Part shown: one piece after another, positions 12,601-23,223 of the stretch
Position numbering within the stretch: the first letter of the stretch is position 1
How the letters are laid out: every line of letters begins with the position of its first letter
Assembly (NCBI GenBank): GCA_015039465.1
Contig: MU130542.1
Span: 261,768 to 325,767 of the forward strand
Direction of reading: 5' to 3'
DNA length: 64,000 nucleotides
DNA from: Phlegmacium glaucopus
Lineage: Eukaryota > Basidiomycota > Agaricomycetes > Agaricales > Cortinariaceae
Notes under the pieces: generated by a model
Told to the model about the DNA's origin: nothing
Databases searched by the model: none
What the model saw: the letters and a program-made list of their open reading frames with translations, nothing else
Program-made: the position numbers and the translations under genes

Positions 12601-12712
12601 GTGCTGAGCTGACGTGGATCTCGCATTGCTCTGTACCGAGCAGCGGAAGAAGTGCTGAAATATCTTGTATTCCGCCTGTAAGAGTTGAACCTATCCCACC
12701 ACTGGATGACAT
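9665..12712 (-). CDS. Large predicted membrane protein, family copy A
   Basis: Single uninterrupted frame of 1015 codons, starting at MSSSGGIGST and ending YGMP-stop. I know this kind of protein only as an uncharacterised basidiomycete family and can give no domain name. Visible layout: conserved N-terminus (LLPLLGTEQCE..SSAL, residues about 20-40; IEGAKLLGNMGF; TRMDELIQELNIDKNRITG at about 113-131); four hydrophobic segments at about 139-160, 172-195, 240-266 and 274-295; PLTRAQEF..SLYYTLTRKR; VYTRDNEIDTFYST; a long charged helical region (about 470-720) rich in Glu, Lys and Arg; and a C-terminal part with CRYSRSKW, DPLFIKST, LTIDDI and HDIELLDEA. The most divergent of the four copies: it has GLFSFLIGATQFVVDMQL where B and C have EHINNLNIRLRM. 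It converges with dynamin-like relics. Membrane location is inferred. Confidence 0.85.
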   Translation of the reverse strand: MSSSGGIGSTLTGGIQDISALLPLLGTEQCEIHVSSALTRGYLYAAATPMSIFGSLGMVSAGYKTLIACFSFRGIEGAKLLGNMGFEPQGENLSLIMVETGKGRNAGRYIIETRMDELIQELNIDKNRITGVSHKSVAWNVKMMATTALLCVFSIAPYIDVNLGPNALGNRTIWVFPVVRATGGFITTTLIQLLIQRRIIALSQQYLVKLKNGDRSPNTDIEAGVERYTNLKKYQADAGTWLLLCLLLIGILASVVGYVGCFSVVQNSLSKFGPVSWLCLEAGFSVIRLVVWAWNPTRDDAPPLEIILELDEHEPLPTCNKDNEEILQYKVLPLTRAQEFMKIITSFAGLIEPFSIPGLSLYYTLTRKRPSQKSVSEDWENEPESGDNEAEDAEKHKLGERILYITVFDHQERTTRVYTRDNEIDTFYSTNSKAPLVDVGHLLLEVEIDAKIDAKADPVSSDSNNVDSLRKHHRSILERIQYRVGAADVSKAYTIENSWTMKVEDSISTLQRLKEEKNGDDWKMAVEKGKEKERNEESLLIRDYFMHSSIERKRRLLDEKRVKWIARRMEMIKKEGKEIFEGEKGVEYRVNKQVVEKEREFLGWDMEHLLFRGQYWMELLLIYEVREWEQLFWKKLKDVLDQIGNDRVEEKERLTREWRANCWKRLNPQMYAAEKRLADLYKRDYWVASAGEAREKVRREWASSISQFFEGIDKPNSTSLSATVLREEIGLFSFLIGATQFVVDMQLQMDIEVDDTEFRLKRGSELGRFDQFWDDNALFECRYSRSKWLYLSISDTSAPPEIYSHALKGNKNIIFIAFGDIESDSDVNWIQATICDSPCVTSVSLEFWAGRLPAIHRDPLFIKSTNNDLITFAKEIRPKLNSFTYIFKDAGGRILFSGPAGLAYHATVLISFIAPTSGQSLILRLKHSCKEDEPSSFNVTLGSTIIQLYPSKSSLTIDDITLHPIPGPSESDHLSFEPGIRNDIVIRNGTVENWCGNILHDIELLDEAEEHYGMP

Positions 12713-12750
12713 GGCTTCGATGAAAGATTTATTGTCGTAGGGAGTGGGGA
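12713..12750 (-). promoter_or_regulatory. Conserved leader of the membrane-protein genes
   Basis: The bases just upstream of the start codon are preserved in all copies (about 6200-6222, 12716-12740, 21446-21475, 44243-44272, 63665-63695). On the coding strand this is CTACGACAATAAATCTTTCAT, ending about 10 bases before ATG. CAATAAATC is an AT-rich motif, but it is so close to the ATG that it may be 5'UTR rather than a TATA box. Confidence 0.45.
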
Positions 12751-15060
12751 GTTCTTGAAGAAGAATGGCCTAACAGATCCCGAGAACGGTGGCCCCCAGG
12801 CACGTCGAACGTTGTACCACATAGACCTAAGGTACAATTCAAGATGTCAATCTATTATTGTAATCAATGTTAAGATTGACATACCGTAATGCCAGTGAAT
12901 TATAAACACAGAAAACAAGCTTCATCGCAATAGAAAAGCAGACAGATCGACAGCGCCATTGTACCTTCAACCAAAATAAAAGGGCTGCATGAGGAGAGAG
13001 AACGAGATTTAGTTGTGTGACCTGCCTCGGGCTCGATCTATCCCTGCTGGCCGTTATCGTTATCGCTCCAATTCGCAACTCCGTCCTAGCTGTGGTAGTG
13101 TTGACAGCATTGATATTCTGTTCACTGATGTTGCAAAGGAGGATAATGAGCAGCGAATTAAGGGACGGTGGATGATGAAGAGATTGTACCTGAAAGTCGC
13201 CGCAATATACTCTGCCTCCATAGCTGCTGCTGAACGTGGGATCGCGGTTCGGGTTTTACCCTATTTTTGTGTTCATACTTTCCCTTGAGCTGGCTACTCT
13301 TGTCGATAACAAAGGTGGAGCGCCGAAGAGGTCGTTAGTGCTTGGCGAAAGAGTGAACCAGCTAGTTCTGAAGTCAGGAGGTTCCATAGTAAGAGAGACA
13401 AGTCTAGGAATGGAACAGGAGTGGGTCGCAGTGCGTTACTTGTGAAGCGTTCACAGACCTCAACGATAGTCACAGGTTAAGGTGTGACTAAGCTGAGGAA
13501 TTACAGCAATTCAGTGAGTTCAAATACATACTAGTAGAGACGTACGAGTAACTGTAGCCTTTGGATCGATGAGATGATGATAACCATCCTCGGCGTTGAT
13601 GCTCAAAATATCAACCAGAAGGAGAGCTTCAATGTTCAGCGTTCAGCCTGTGCGCTTTTCCAATAGCTGCTTACCCAAGTTCCTTTTCTCTTCCCATCAG
13701 TGATCAAGCGACACTTTCTTCGGGCCTCCAAGTCAACATTTGGCAGCGTTCATAAAGTAAAAAGAAGTCCAAAAGGAGTAGCCTAGTAGCCTCGGGTCGT
13801 CATTATCTCAGCGAACTATTGAAGAAATAAGAACACATACAGGGTAAGCTTCCTTTTTTTTTCATCTTCTAGACTTCTACCTCCATCTTTCATAGAATCC
13901 TTAGACCTAGAGGTTGAAATCCGATTTCAATGTCGAGGTGGCAACAAATCAGTTTGTAGTCGAGGTCGACCTCAGAATGGAGCAGTCCTTCGAGTCAGGT
14001 TGCGGCCTCCGTCACATATCCAAAATGATACGCAATGTATGGCAGAGTCAGACTGGCAGGATGTCAGTAGGCAATTCGGTAAGCCAAAGGCTTATTACCT
14101 TATGATTAATTTTACTGCTCATCTTCGCTTAGTTGACCTAGACTCCCACCTCTGTGTGTTATTCTGACCCCTCCTCCAACCTACCGACCAGACTATCAGA
14201 AGGCGGCCCATCCGAAGCTACATAATCGACTCCGACGATGATTTATCGTGATGAAGAAGATTAGCATCTCACAGACTTGAAACCCATCTTTGACGACAAC
14301 GACAGCTTTACTTGCATTGATGACGGTACATTCATAGATCCGGACTACAATGACCGTCGCTGTATCCCACCAACAACCTAGCATCAAGAGTTGGCTTGCG
14401 TCCTCCCTGATACACGGAGAGGACCATTTACAATGGCGAACTTAAGGAGGCCAATATGGATTGTCATTTTGAGCAGGTATTCGTTCATCTACAGATGGAA
14501 TGGACATACACGGGTGGGCTGGTATGTCAATCCCGCTTTGTTGACACGTTCTCCAATTACGAACCTCTTCTTTGGATTTTACAGCTCGTTGCTTTAGCTG
14601 CGTAAGTGCATACTCATACTCCAACAGATTAATCCATTTACCTTTTCTCAGCATCGACACAGCAGTCTTCTCAATATCTCCTGGTTCTTTATTAAAGTAG
14701 TTAATACATATGCAAAAAACATCGCATCTGGTCTTAGAACTCCATGCGATGCCTGATTCCTTTTGCGATACAATTGCGCCGACCTCCATACCTTCATCGT
14801 AAGTCATTTATCCACACGCCCCACAATTAGGTTCACGCTCGAGATATCTACGGCTCCTGTTTTTTCTTCTCCCTCTCTGCCCGAGTCCCTGCCCTCTGCA
14901 TATTCATCCCTGCCTTCTGTCTCACGGGTTTACTCGGCCTTGTCGCTGTCTGCTTCCTAGTTGGTGTCGTGATGCCATTGTAGTTCCTCGTTTTCGGGGC
15001 TCATTGGTGTGCAACAAGAGTAGTTGAGGGGGGGAGCGTTGTGAGAGTCATTAATTTTCT
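12751..15060. repeat. Duplicated 5' flank of copy A with unknown gene relic
   Basis: Shares blocks with 6240-7250, 21540-22870 and 44340-45660. A segment at about 14600-15020 repeats 6800-7215 (CTCTGCCCGAGTCCCTGCCCT in both). A 121-codon minus frame at 14442-14807 and a 91-codon + frame at 13013-13288 show no motif I know. Stop codons break the frames that align between copies, so any gene here is decayed. Confidence 0.4.
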
Positions 15061-15700
15061 CAACTTAACCAGAATCTGCCCTCAAACGGCCAAATTTTCG
15101 AACAGAGACCCGCCAAAACCAGCCTCAAATGGCCAAATTCGCGGACACCATCCATCAGGAGCTTCCCGGCTTTTTCCCGGGGCCTATGTCGAGCCTGTGA
15201 ATTACAGTTGACTCCATCATAAACCATACCTGTAATAACCTATAAGTTGTTCATGTGGAAGCAGGAGTCTTGTTGAGCTGATTTATTGCCATTTCTCTAT
15301 GTCGACAATCAGAAATATTAGTGTATATCCATTTCTCATTCTAAATCACACTGTATTTTTCTTCCTTGCGAATCCACAAAATCTCTGCTCGAGCCTTGAG
15401 ATCTTGAGAACTTGCTGCAGTGAGCCGTTGCTGGCTCACGGCATGTACGAGTCCGTTCTCATCTTTTTAGTTCTCAGTAAAATATAACATAGATCAGTCG
15501 TTGCGAAAACGAAAGTCACCTCGTCAAATTATGGAAAGAGAGCTTAGTTTTCGTATTGGATGCGGGCTGACACCGCTGATATTCCGTTCACGTTCCCTTT
15601 CTGGTTGATGTAAGGATCAGATGATGCCGCAAGATGGATATTAAGCAGCGAACTAAGAAAGGGGGGTTGATGAAGAGATTGTAGCCGAAAGTCCTCGATA
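15061..15700. other. No feature recognised
   Basis: AT-rich non-coding sequence with no long frame, no evident repeat and no transposon terminus. Confidence 0.4.
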
Positions 15701-16190
15701 GCTGCTGTTGAACGTGGGATCGCAGTTTGGTTTCCACCCCATTTTTATGTCTATACTTTCCATTCCCAGGAGTCGTCGGGTTGACCCATGAGCTGACTAC
15801 TCTTTTCGATCAAAAAGGTGGAGCACCATAGTGGAATAAACTTGCGCTGAAGAGGTTGTTTGTGCATGGCGAGAGCGTGAACTAGATGGTTCTGAGGTCG
15901 GGAGGTTCCATAACGAGACAAGTCAGCGAATGGAATAGGAGTGAGGAGTATTCCGTTACAATTTTGCTTTGTGAAGGCCAGCACACGCGCGTTCACAGTC
16001 TCAACGATGGCCACGGGAATGAGTTGAGAGAGTGTGACTAGGGTCGTAAGGCAGTTGAGGTGAAAGTATGAGTGAGCTGATGAATTACAGAAATGCAGTG
16101 AGTTAAAATACATAGATATGTACGAGTAACTGCAGCCTAACTGTTGGATTGGATCAAGGAGCAGATAATTGTAGATCTTTGTAGGCATGT
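15701..16190 (-). repeat. Partial duplicate of the 5' flank
   Basis: The minus frame 16188-15751 contains QRKFIPLWCSTFLIE and PDDSWEW, matching QRKILPLRRSTFLIE and PDDSWKS at 22110-22010 and 44900-44810. Two of these frames are about 100 codons long and nearly identical. No stable gene can be argued, but the frame conservation is notable. Confidence 0.4.
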
Positions 16191-16349
16191 GCCGCTTGTG
16201 CCGAATATCTTTCCGAGTCTATTCAAACTCCGATACGATCCTCGCCCTAAGCGTCGAATTAAGCTCGACAAACAACTCGACTCCCTGCACGTCCAATACA
16301 ACTCGTCTTTGCACTACTATTTGTCACCATGCAAACAACGCTGTCCTCT

Positions 16350-18350
16350 TTAGACTTTTAGGGTGCAATGACTACCGTGTGTACTCGTCTTGAGGCCAAG
16401 CACAGAATGAAATTTTCGGCAGTATCATTTACGATCAATCTCAAGTTGAAGAACGCATTCATCGAGCGCAGAGAGCCATCTTGACCCCTGACAAACCTTG
16501 GAAAGACTTCTTAGACAATTAGGACAAAGAGGACCTTGTTTTTGAGTTACGTTTCTCAAACAATTGTGTCCCATTACAGATCAGTGGGCCTGAGGTGGCA
16601 TTTCGGTGCGTTACATGCTTTCTCATGTTTCTTCTCTTGCTTAATCTCCTTTTATAAAAACTAAAAGGTTTAATTGAAAGTGTCAGTAGGGCTAGGAGAA
16701 GTAGCAATGACATCGCCCTCGTCAAAAGTTTGGTCACTGCTTAAGTAAAAAGTCAAGCTGTATCATCTTGCTCGCAGTCACATGTGAAAATAATACGGCT
16801 TCACCTTGTCTCCTTATTAGCTAATTTCTGGTTCATCTCCTCTGGCTCCAGAGAACCAAGTTGCTCATCGCCTTGCCAAGCAGTATCCTCCAGAAGGGAA
16901 GCGAACGATTGGTATGTTCTTCAAGTCCCAGTTATTCTATGAAGGCTATCCCTCAACTTCATCGTCATCATACTAGGTGTGCTCACAAAGCCTGATCGTA
17001 TTCTAACTGGGGGAGAGATAAATTGGTTTTCGTTTATTCGAAATGAAAAGAAAACGCTGGAAAGTAACTGGTACTGTGTTATGCGGCGCAGTTCAAGCGA
17101 CATTAAGCTAGGCATCACATGGGCACAAGCCAGAAAAAGAGAGGAGGAATTTTTTGCGATGACGCCACCATGGTCTGTAGCTCGACGCGATATATCAAAA
17201 GTATTTGAAGACCGTCTAATATTGTGGGCAGGTTGAGCTCCATTTTATCGGACTTGATTTCGAAAATGTCTGTTTCAATCTCTTTCTTCCTTTCCTACTC
17301 CTAGTTTATTCTTTCTTTTGCCTTCTCACAGACTCTCTGGAAAAGACGAACTGGAAAAATATATAACCCGAGCTCGTGACCTCCTCAAAAGTCTACCCAA
17401 ACCACCTTCCGACGATCCGCGTGGTGAAATCGCTTCCCTCCTTCATACCTTCACGAGCAACCTCGCTCATGAAATTCGGGGGGTCCCAAATGAAGATGGG
17501 TTCATCCACGCTATTCGTCTCGCTCAAGAAAAATTCCTCACAGCAATCCTTATATGACTGCACCGAATTACCTGAGCAGAAGTTCAAAGGGACAAGGCAT
17601 CTCAGTTTTTGCACAGCGAGGGTGAGGAATGAGACGACGGTAGCTAGGGTGAAACTGGACCGTGTTTTGACCAAGCGCCTTCCAATTCCGCGAGGAGGCG
17701 AGAGGGTATCTTATCCAAAACGATTTATATCGATGAAGTCATGGAGAGGGCGCATCAGTAAGTATTTGTTTCCGTTTATCAATTTTGATGATGGTTCTTA
17801 ATGACTTTCTTTTTACAGAGTTCGTACTCCTGAACTGCCTGGCAACTATCCATTCGTCGAACAAAAAACTTTCATCTGCTGCGATAACTCTCAATCCATC
17901 CTATCCCAAAGTCGTCCCAAAAGCATCCCCTCGCGTCTGGCACAACACAATATTTGTGTACCATTATTCGTATATACCACGTCGATCATCTCCGCCATTT
18001 CATCCACCTCGATCTCAGAGACGCTACGTATCGACCAATCCTTCACAACATCAATTGGCTTTACTGCCCTCGCGTCTTTAAGTTAAATTCAACCAAATTG
18101 AAATTCTATTCCGATTCCTCTATCGTCCCTCCTCTCTCCATGCTATCCATCCATGTGCTAGATAACAATACATCGCCATGCTCGAAAATTGATATCATCT
18201 CATTTTGGCTAGACAAGACTAGAATCGGAAGCCCTTGCATCTCGTCCTTAAAAGAACAAGGGAGAATACTACAGAAGTTTCAAGTATTTGTACACCAACC
18301 ATTCAAATAGCCTAAGTGTTATAATTCGTACTTCGAGAGGTGTCATCAAA
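16350..18350 (+). pseudogene. Dynamin-like GTPase relic (copy 2)
   Basis: Fragments in dynamin order: QVEERIHRAQRAILTPDKPW (16445), LQISGPEVAF (16580), GLIESVSRARRSSNDIALVK (16667-16730), AHRLAKQYPPEGKRTIG (16864), the G4 motif LTKPDRI (16980), ITWAQARKREEEFF (17110), DELEKYITRARDLLKSLPK (17345), DEDGFIHAIRLAQEKFLTAI, RTPELPGNYPFV (17825). Between the middle-domain pieces are intron-like spacers. The P-loop and the DLPG of G3 are missing, there is a stop at 16520-16522 (TAG, shared with copies 3 and 4) and another after SLVTA. Related basidiomycete proteins are Mx-like dynamins. Non-functional as it stands. Confidence 0.8.
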
Positions 18351-18455
18351 ACAAGTAAAACATGAAATTCATTCTAATTAATATGCATTCACTCCAGTTT
18401 AGCTAGAAAATTCGAACAAGTGGGAAAACGGATGGATAAAGAAGTAGAATGTGGA

Positions 18456-21443
18456 CTATTCCTCGGATCCTCCAGACTTGGGATCCATTTCGGAATATAA
18501 TGGCATACCGTAGCGTTCTCCAGCGTCATCGAGTAATTCTATGTCATGTAAAAAATGTTTGTGGTGCCCGACTGTTCTTATAAACTGGATAATAATGTCA
18601 TTCCGGATCCCTGGCTCAAACGAAAGGTGATCAGATTCAGAAGGACCGTGAGTTGGATATAGGGTTATATCATCAATCGTGAGTGACGACTCAGGTGAGG
18701 GGTTAAGTTGAATCATGGTTGATCCTAGAGTGATTGCGAGAGGCCCATCTTCTTTGCCGGAATGTTTGAGTCTCAGTTTAAGACTGAGGCCCGATGTTGG
18801 AGCGACGAATGAGATTAAAACGCTTGCATCATCCCCAAGTCTATATGGATCAGAGAGCATGTTAAAGTCGGCAGCGTCCACGAAAATGTATGTGAAAGAG
18901 TTCAACTTGGGTCGAATTTCTTTCGCGAATGCGACCAAATCACTACCGGTAGATTTGATAAATAGGGGATCACGGCGGATGGCGGGCAGTCCAGACCGAC
19001 CCCGAGATATCGAGGTCACCCATGGTAAATCACAAATTGTAGCCTGAATCCAGGAATCAGGAACAGCATGACCGAAAGTGAGGAAGAGGATGTTTTTGTT
19101 TCCTTTCAGAGCATGCGAGTAGACTTCAAGCGGTGCACTAGTAGCAGATATGTCGAGATGGAGCCACTTCGACCGAGAGTACCTGCATTCGAAAAGAATA
19201 TCCTCATCCCAAAATTGATCGAACCGTCCCAATTCAAATCCACGTTTCAAACGGAATTCGATATCCTCAATCTCCTCTTCCATTCGTAGACGGATGTTAA
19301 GGTTGTTGATATGCTCGATTTCTCCCCTCAGTGCAGTAGCTGATAGCGATGTTGAATTTGGCTTTTCAACCCCTTCAAAAAATTGGCCGATATATGATGC
19401 CCACACTTCCTGAACCTTTTGTCTTGGATCACTATAATCCCGATCATCGTCTTTGTCGAGATCAGCCAACCTTTTCTCAGCTGCGCGCATCTGGGGATTG
19501 AGTCTCTTCCAGCAATCGGCCCTCCACTCCCTCGTCAATCTTTCTTTCTCTTCCACTCGACCATTGCCAATCTGGTCCAGAAAACTTTTGAATTTGTTCC
19601 AGAAAAGCTGCTCCCATTCCTTCACTTCGTATACCAGCAACAGCTCCATGAAGTACTGTTCCTGAAACAGCAGCGTCTCCCTGTCCAACTTTGGAAATTC
19701 TCGCTTCATTTCCACTGCTTGCCTGTCAACTCGATATTCCATTCCAACTTCGCCTTCGAACATCTCCTTAATCTCTTTGGTTACCATTTCCATTCTCCGC
19801 GCAATCCACTTGACACGTCTCTCATCCAGCAATCGTCGCTCTCTTTCAATTGACGAGTGCATCAAATAATCACATATACCCAAAGATTCTTCGTTTTGCT
19901 CCTTCTCTTCCCCCTTCTTAACAGTCGTTTCGCGATCGCCCCATAACATCAGGACCCTAGTATCCTCCACTTTCATTGTCCAGCTGTTCAATATAGTATA
20001 TGTTCTGCTTATGTCGGTAGCGCCTAGTCGATACTGGATTCGCTCTAGGATCGACTGATGATGTTTTCGAAGTGAATCCACGTTATTGCTATCGCTGCAT
20101 ACTGGGTCGCCTTTGGGATTAATTTTGGCGTCAATTTCGACTTCAAGTAGAAAGTGTTCGACATCAACGAGGGGCGCATTCGAATTTGTTGAGTAGAAAG
20201 TGTCAATCCCATTGTCTCGGGTGTAAACTCGTGTCGTACGCTCCTTGTGATCGAAAACTGTGATATATAGAATCCATTCTCCGAGTTTGTGACTCTCCGC
20301 ATTCTCAGGTTCATTGTCCCCATTCCCTCGCCCATTTTCCCTATCCGCAGGTACAATCTCTTTGCGTTTCCGAGTCAAGGTGTAATACAGAGAAAGATCA
20401 GAGTGGCTGAATGGCCCAATGAGCCCAGCGAAAGAAATGATAATCTTCAGGAATTCTTGCGCCCGGGTGAGAGGCAGTACCTTGTATTTTAGGATTTCTT
20501 CGTTGTCTTTGTTGCAAGTGGGAAGGGGAGAATATTCATCCGGTTCCAGGATAATCTCCAGTGGAGGCGCCACCTCCGGATTCCAAACCCAACAACCCAT
20601 TCGAAATACATAAAGCGCAGCTTCCCAGCAGAGCCAAGCAACAAGATTGGTTGTCGATGTCGAATTCTGTAAGATGCTAAAACATCCAACATATCCCACA
20701 ATAGATGCTAGGAGACCGAGAAGGAGGAGGCATAGCAACAGCCATGTGCGTGCGTCTGTTTGATGTCTCTTCGTGTCGCGCTCGACGGCCGCCTCGATAT
20801 CTGTATTAGGCGGCTGGTCCCCATTCTTAAGTTGGACAATATATTGTTCGGAAAGAGTGGTTATTCGTCCTTGTATGAGCAGCTGAATGAGCGCGGCGGT
20901 GATGAAGCCTCCACTAACACGCAGAAACGGAAATACCAATTTCGCAGCATCCCCAGCGAAAAACCCATATGGAAGGGCACTGAAGAAACAGGGAGTCGCG
21001 ATGGCGACCATCATCAAGCGATCCCAACTAACGGATTTGTGGGATACACCAGTTATCCGGTTTTTGTCAATGTTGAATTCCTGGATTAATTCGTCCATTC
21101 GAGCCTCGATGACGTAGCGCCCTTGGTTCCTCCCTTTACCAGTCTCAACCATAATCAAAGAAAGGTTCTCTCCCTTCGGCTTGAATCCCACATTGCTAAG
21201 TATCTTTGCCCCTTCAATACCCTGGAACGAGATGCAAGCGATCAACGTCTTGTATCCCGCGCTGACTATCCCGAGACTTCCGAAGGTCGATATTGGCGCT
21301 ACTACTGCGCGATACAATCCTCGTGAGAGTGCTGAGCTGACTTGGACTTCGCATTCCTCTGTACCGAGCAGCGGAAGAAGGGCTAAAATATTTTGTATTC
21401 CGCCTGCAAGAAATGTACCTAATCCTCCATCACTGGATGACAT
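18456..21443 (-). CDS. Large predicted membrane protein, family copy B
   Basis: 995 codons without an intron, from ATG 21443 (MSSSDGGLGTFLAGG) to a stop after DPKSGGSEE. Same architecture as copy A, with hydrophobic segments in the first 300 residues, a charged helical middle and a C-terminal domain. Between about residues 200 and 830 it is almost identical to copy C (41238-44240) in both protein and DNA, whereas the segment after ITGVSHKSV (SWDRLMMVAIATPCFFSALP and its loop) differs completely from C. In the C-terminal part it carries KSTGSDLVAFA, shared with copy D apart from one residue (IGSDLVAFA) and not with C. The stop is about 100 bases from the end of the dynamin relic, so the two are convergent neighbours. 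Function unknown. Confidence 0.87.
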   Translation of the reverse strand: MSSSDGGLGTFLAGGIQNILALLPLLGTEECEVQVSSALSRGLYRAVVAPISTFGSLGIVSAGYKTLIACISFQGIEGAKILSNVGFKPKGENLSLIMVETGKGRNQGRYVIEARMDELIQEFNIDKNRITGVSHKSVSWDRLMMVAIATPCFFSALPYGFFAGDAAKLVFPFLRVSGGFITAALIQLLIQGRITTLSEQYIVQLKNGDQPPNTDIEAAVERDTKRHQTDARTWLLLCLLLLGLLASIVGYVGCFSILQNSTSTTNLVAWLCWEAALYVFRMGCWVWNPEVAPPLEIILEPDEYSPLPTCNKDNEEILKYKVLPLTRAQEFLKIIISFAGLIGPFSHSDLSLYYTLTRKRKEIVPADRENGRGNGDNEPENAESHKLGEWILYITVFDHKERTTRVYTRDNGIDTFYSTNSNAPLVDVEHFLLEVEIDAKINPKGDPVCSDSNNVDSLRKHHQSILERIQYRLGATDISRTYTILNSWTMKVEDTRVLMLWGDRETTVKKGEEKEQNEESLGICDYLMHSSIERERRLLDERRVKWIARRMEMVTKEIKEMFEGEVGMEYRVDRQAVEMKREFPKLDRETLLFQEQYFMELLLVYEVKEWEQLFWNKFKSFLDQIGNGRVEEKERLTREWRADCWKRLNPQMRAAEKRLADLDKDDDRDYSDPRQKVQEVWASYIGQFFEGVEKPNSTSLSATALRGEIEHINNLNIRLRMEEEIEDIEFRLKRGFELGRFDQFWDEDILFECRYSRSKWLHLDISATSAPLEVYSHALKGNKNILFLTFGHAVPDSWIQATICDLPWVTSISRGRSGLPAIRRDPLFIKSTGSDLVAFAKEIRPKLNSFTYIFVDAADFNMLSDPYRLGDDASVLISFVAPTSGLSLKLRLKHSGKEDGPLAITLGSTMIQLNPSPESSLTIDDITLYPTHGPSESDHLSFEPGIRNDIIIQFIRTVGHHKHFLHDIELLDDAGERYGMPLYSEMDPKSGGSEE

Positions 21444-21474
21444 GGCCTCACGATGAAAGATTTATTGTCGTACG

Positions 21475-21780
21475 GAGTTCTTGTTGTAGGGGGCTCTTGT
21501 TGTAGGGAGTTCTTGTTGTAGGGAGTTCTTGATGAAGAATGGCTTAATAAAGGTGGCCTCCAGGCACTATCGTAATGAATGTTATTTTTGTTATCATTGA
21601 CATAAGTTGCCAGTGAATTATAATAACGACTGTTGTAGGGGGTTCTTGTTGTAGGGAGTTCTTGTTGTAGGGAGTTCTTGATGAAGAATGGCTTAATAAA
21701 GGTGGCCTCCAGGCACTATCGTAATGAATGTTATTTTTGTTATCATTGACATAAGTTGCCAGTGAATTATAATAACGACT
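21475..21780. repeat. Tandem duplication (~149 bp) with GTTCTTGTTGTAGGGA minisatellite
   Basis: Two copies, about 21483-21631 and 21632-21780, each made of two to three units of about 16 bases (TTCTTGTTGTAGGG), then TTCTTGATGAAGAATGGCTT, then a stretch ending AATTATAATAACGACT. The same double structure exists upstream of copy C (44276-44579), so the tandem duplication came before the segmental one. It lies directly upstream of the gene start. Confidence 0.85.
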
Positions 21781-22870
21781 GTGTGAATTCGAAGTCAGAT
21801 TAGTGAGTGGATGAGCAATTCAAGAGACACAGTTTAATTTACTCAATTTGTTATTATCAACACATAGCTGGGACTGAGAACGATCTGTAACGATCTGATA
21901 ATACAGATATTGGGCGCTGAGCAGTGAATTTAAGGACGGCGGGTGATGGGAAGACTCTGCCTCTTGCTGTTGAACGTGGGATCGTAGTTCGGTTTCCACC
22001 CCATTTTTCAAGTCCGATTTCCAGGAGTCATCAGGTCGATCCCTGAGCTGGCCACTCTGTTCTATCAAAAAAGTAGAGCGCCGTAGCGGAAGAATCTTGC
22101 GCTGAAAAGGTTGGTGGTGCATTGCGAGAGAGAGTTAACCAGATGATTAACGTTCTGCATGAGTTGAGAGAGAGACTAGGTCGTGAGGCAGTGAGTGAGT
22201 TGACCTCGATTTGAATCCCCGATAGTCATATGCCACCGTACAACCCAGTGGCCCGCAACCAGGTTATGTGATTACATTATGCTGTGATCCCATTTTTCTG
22301 CGGTCTTTTGCTTGAACTGTTGTTGAACTGCGACTTCAGACAACATCCAGACGACTAAATTCCTATTGCGGACGACGACGACAGAAAAGAATCCAAGACA
22401 GCCAATAAGGTTATCATACCGAACGATTCTTGGGACTTATTTTGATGATCATGTAAAGTTAAGCACATCACACTAGCCGGACGCAATGACAATGTGGCGT
22501 TCGATGACCCAGAGTATTTGAAGTGTTGTCGTGAAGGGCTTAGAAAAATACAAGAAAAATGGCATGTGACTTTTCTTTTGTCTTCACAAATTCAGGGTAT
22601 GATACACTTATTTACCCAGGCTGTCAACACCTGTCGCAGCGTTTTAACCCTCAACAATCCACGTTCAAGTCCAAGCTCTGACTGTGAACACGGGGAAGCC
22701 GAGTCTCTTGAGTCTCACTCTCACTCTTCCCTTCAATCTTGTCGCTTGTAACGCTTGGCCTCAGGGTGTCGTCGCTGGTGTGCAACCAGAGTAGTTGAGG
22801 AGGAGGGGAAGAGTCAGTGAGAGTGATTAGGAGTATGACGGGGTAGAAGTAAGTCGGTAAAACAGCCGCC
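21781..22870. repeat. 5' flank of copy B, near-identical to 44580-45660
   Basis: Highly similar to the flank of copy C, with small indels (for example TTATTATCAACAC against TTATCAACAC). The minus frame 22122-21820 (100 codons) is preserved as 99 codons in the other copy. The + segment 22500-22800 (KCCREGLRKIQEKWHVTFLL) recurs at 45270. No known domain. Together with the gene it defines a recent segmental duplication of more than 4 kb. Confidence 0.7.
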
Positions 22871-22975
22871 TAAGCCATTATAATGCAAGATTCAGTGTAA
22901 TTGTCGACGAGTATTTAATGCAATATCAACTGTAGCTATCAGCGCCTGCATGACAGCAGTATTGGCGTGGTAGCT

Positions 22976-23223
22976 TAGGGTGTTGTCACTGCGTGCGAGA
23001 TGAAGAATAGGAAGGCCAGGGGATTTGTGATGTAAGCTTTTTCTTACCCTCGGTTTGTTTCCTTCTTTTTTTACTTATGAGGATGATTGTTAGACCATCA
23101 TCAACATTCGTGACATCCGGTCCATGGGGTTCGAAGCTTTTTCAAGACTCAGTTCGATGCTTCAGTGGAAGGATGCCTTTCGACGGGTGTTTGTTCGTTG
23201 AAGGATGCACATATGGTGTTTCT
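22976..23223 (+). pseudogene. STE6/MDR-type ABC transporter relic, left part
   Basis: Begins within CEMKNRKARGF and continues through an intron-like stretch to the codons before GLIYLAEALLV, where the hAT element is inserted. The right part resumes at 38973. It matches 47966-48206 and 57980-58223 almost base for base. Only part of the second transmembrane domain is represented. The full-length relatives are a-factor-type pheromone and multidrug exporters. Confidence 0.7.
23216..23223. repeat. Left 8-bp target-site duplication of hAT
   Basis: GTGTTTCT, repeated exactly at 38965-38972. The unfilled site reads GGTGTTTCCAGTGGCC at about 48195. Confidence 0.95.

Noticed and set aside
16350..18350. 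Functional dynamin gene
   Set aside because: P-loop and DLPG are missing and stops are present in all copies.
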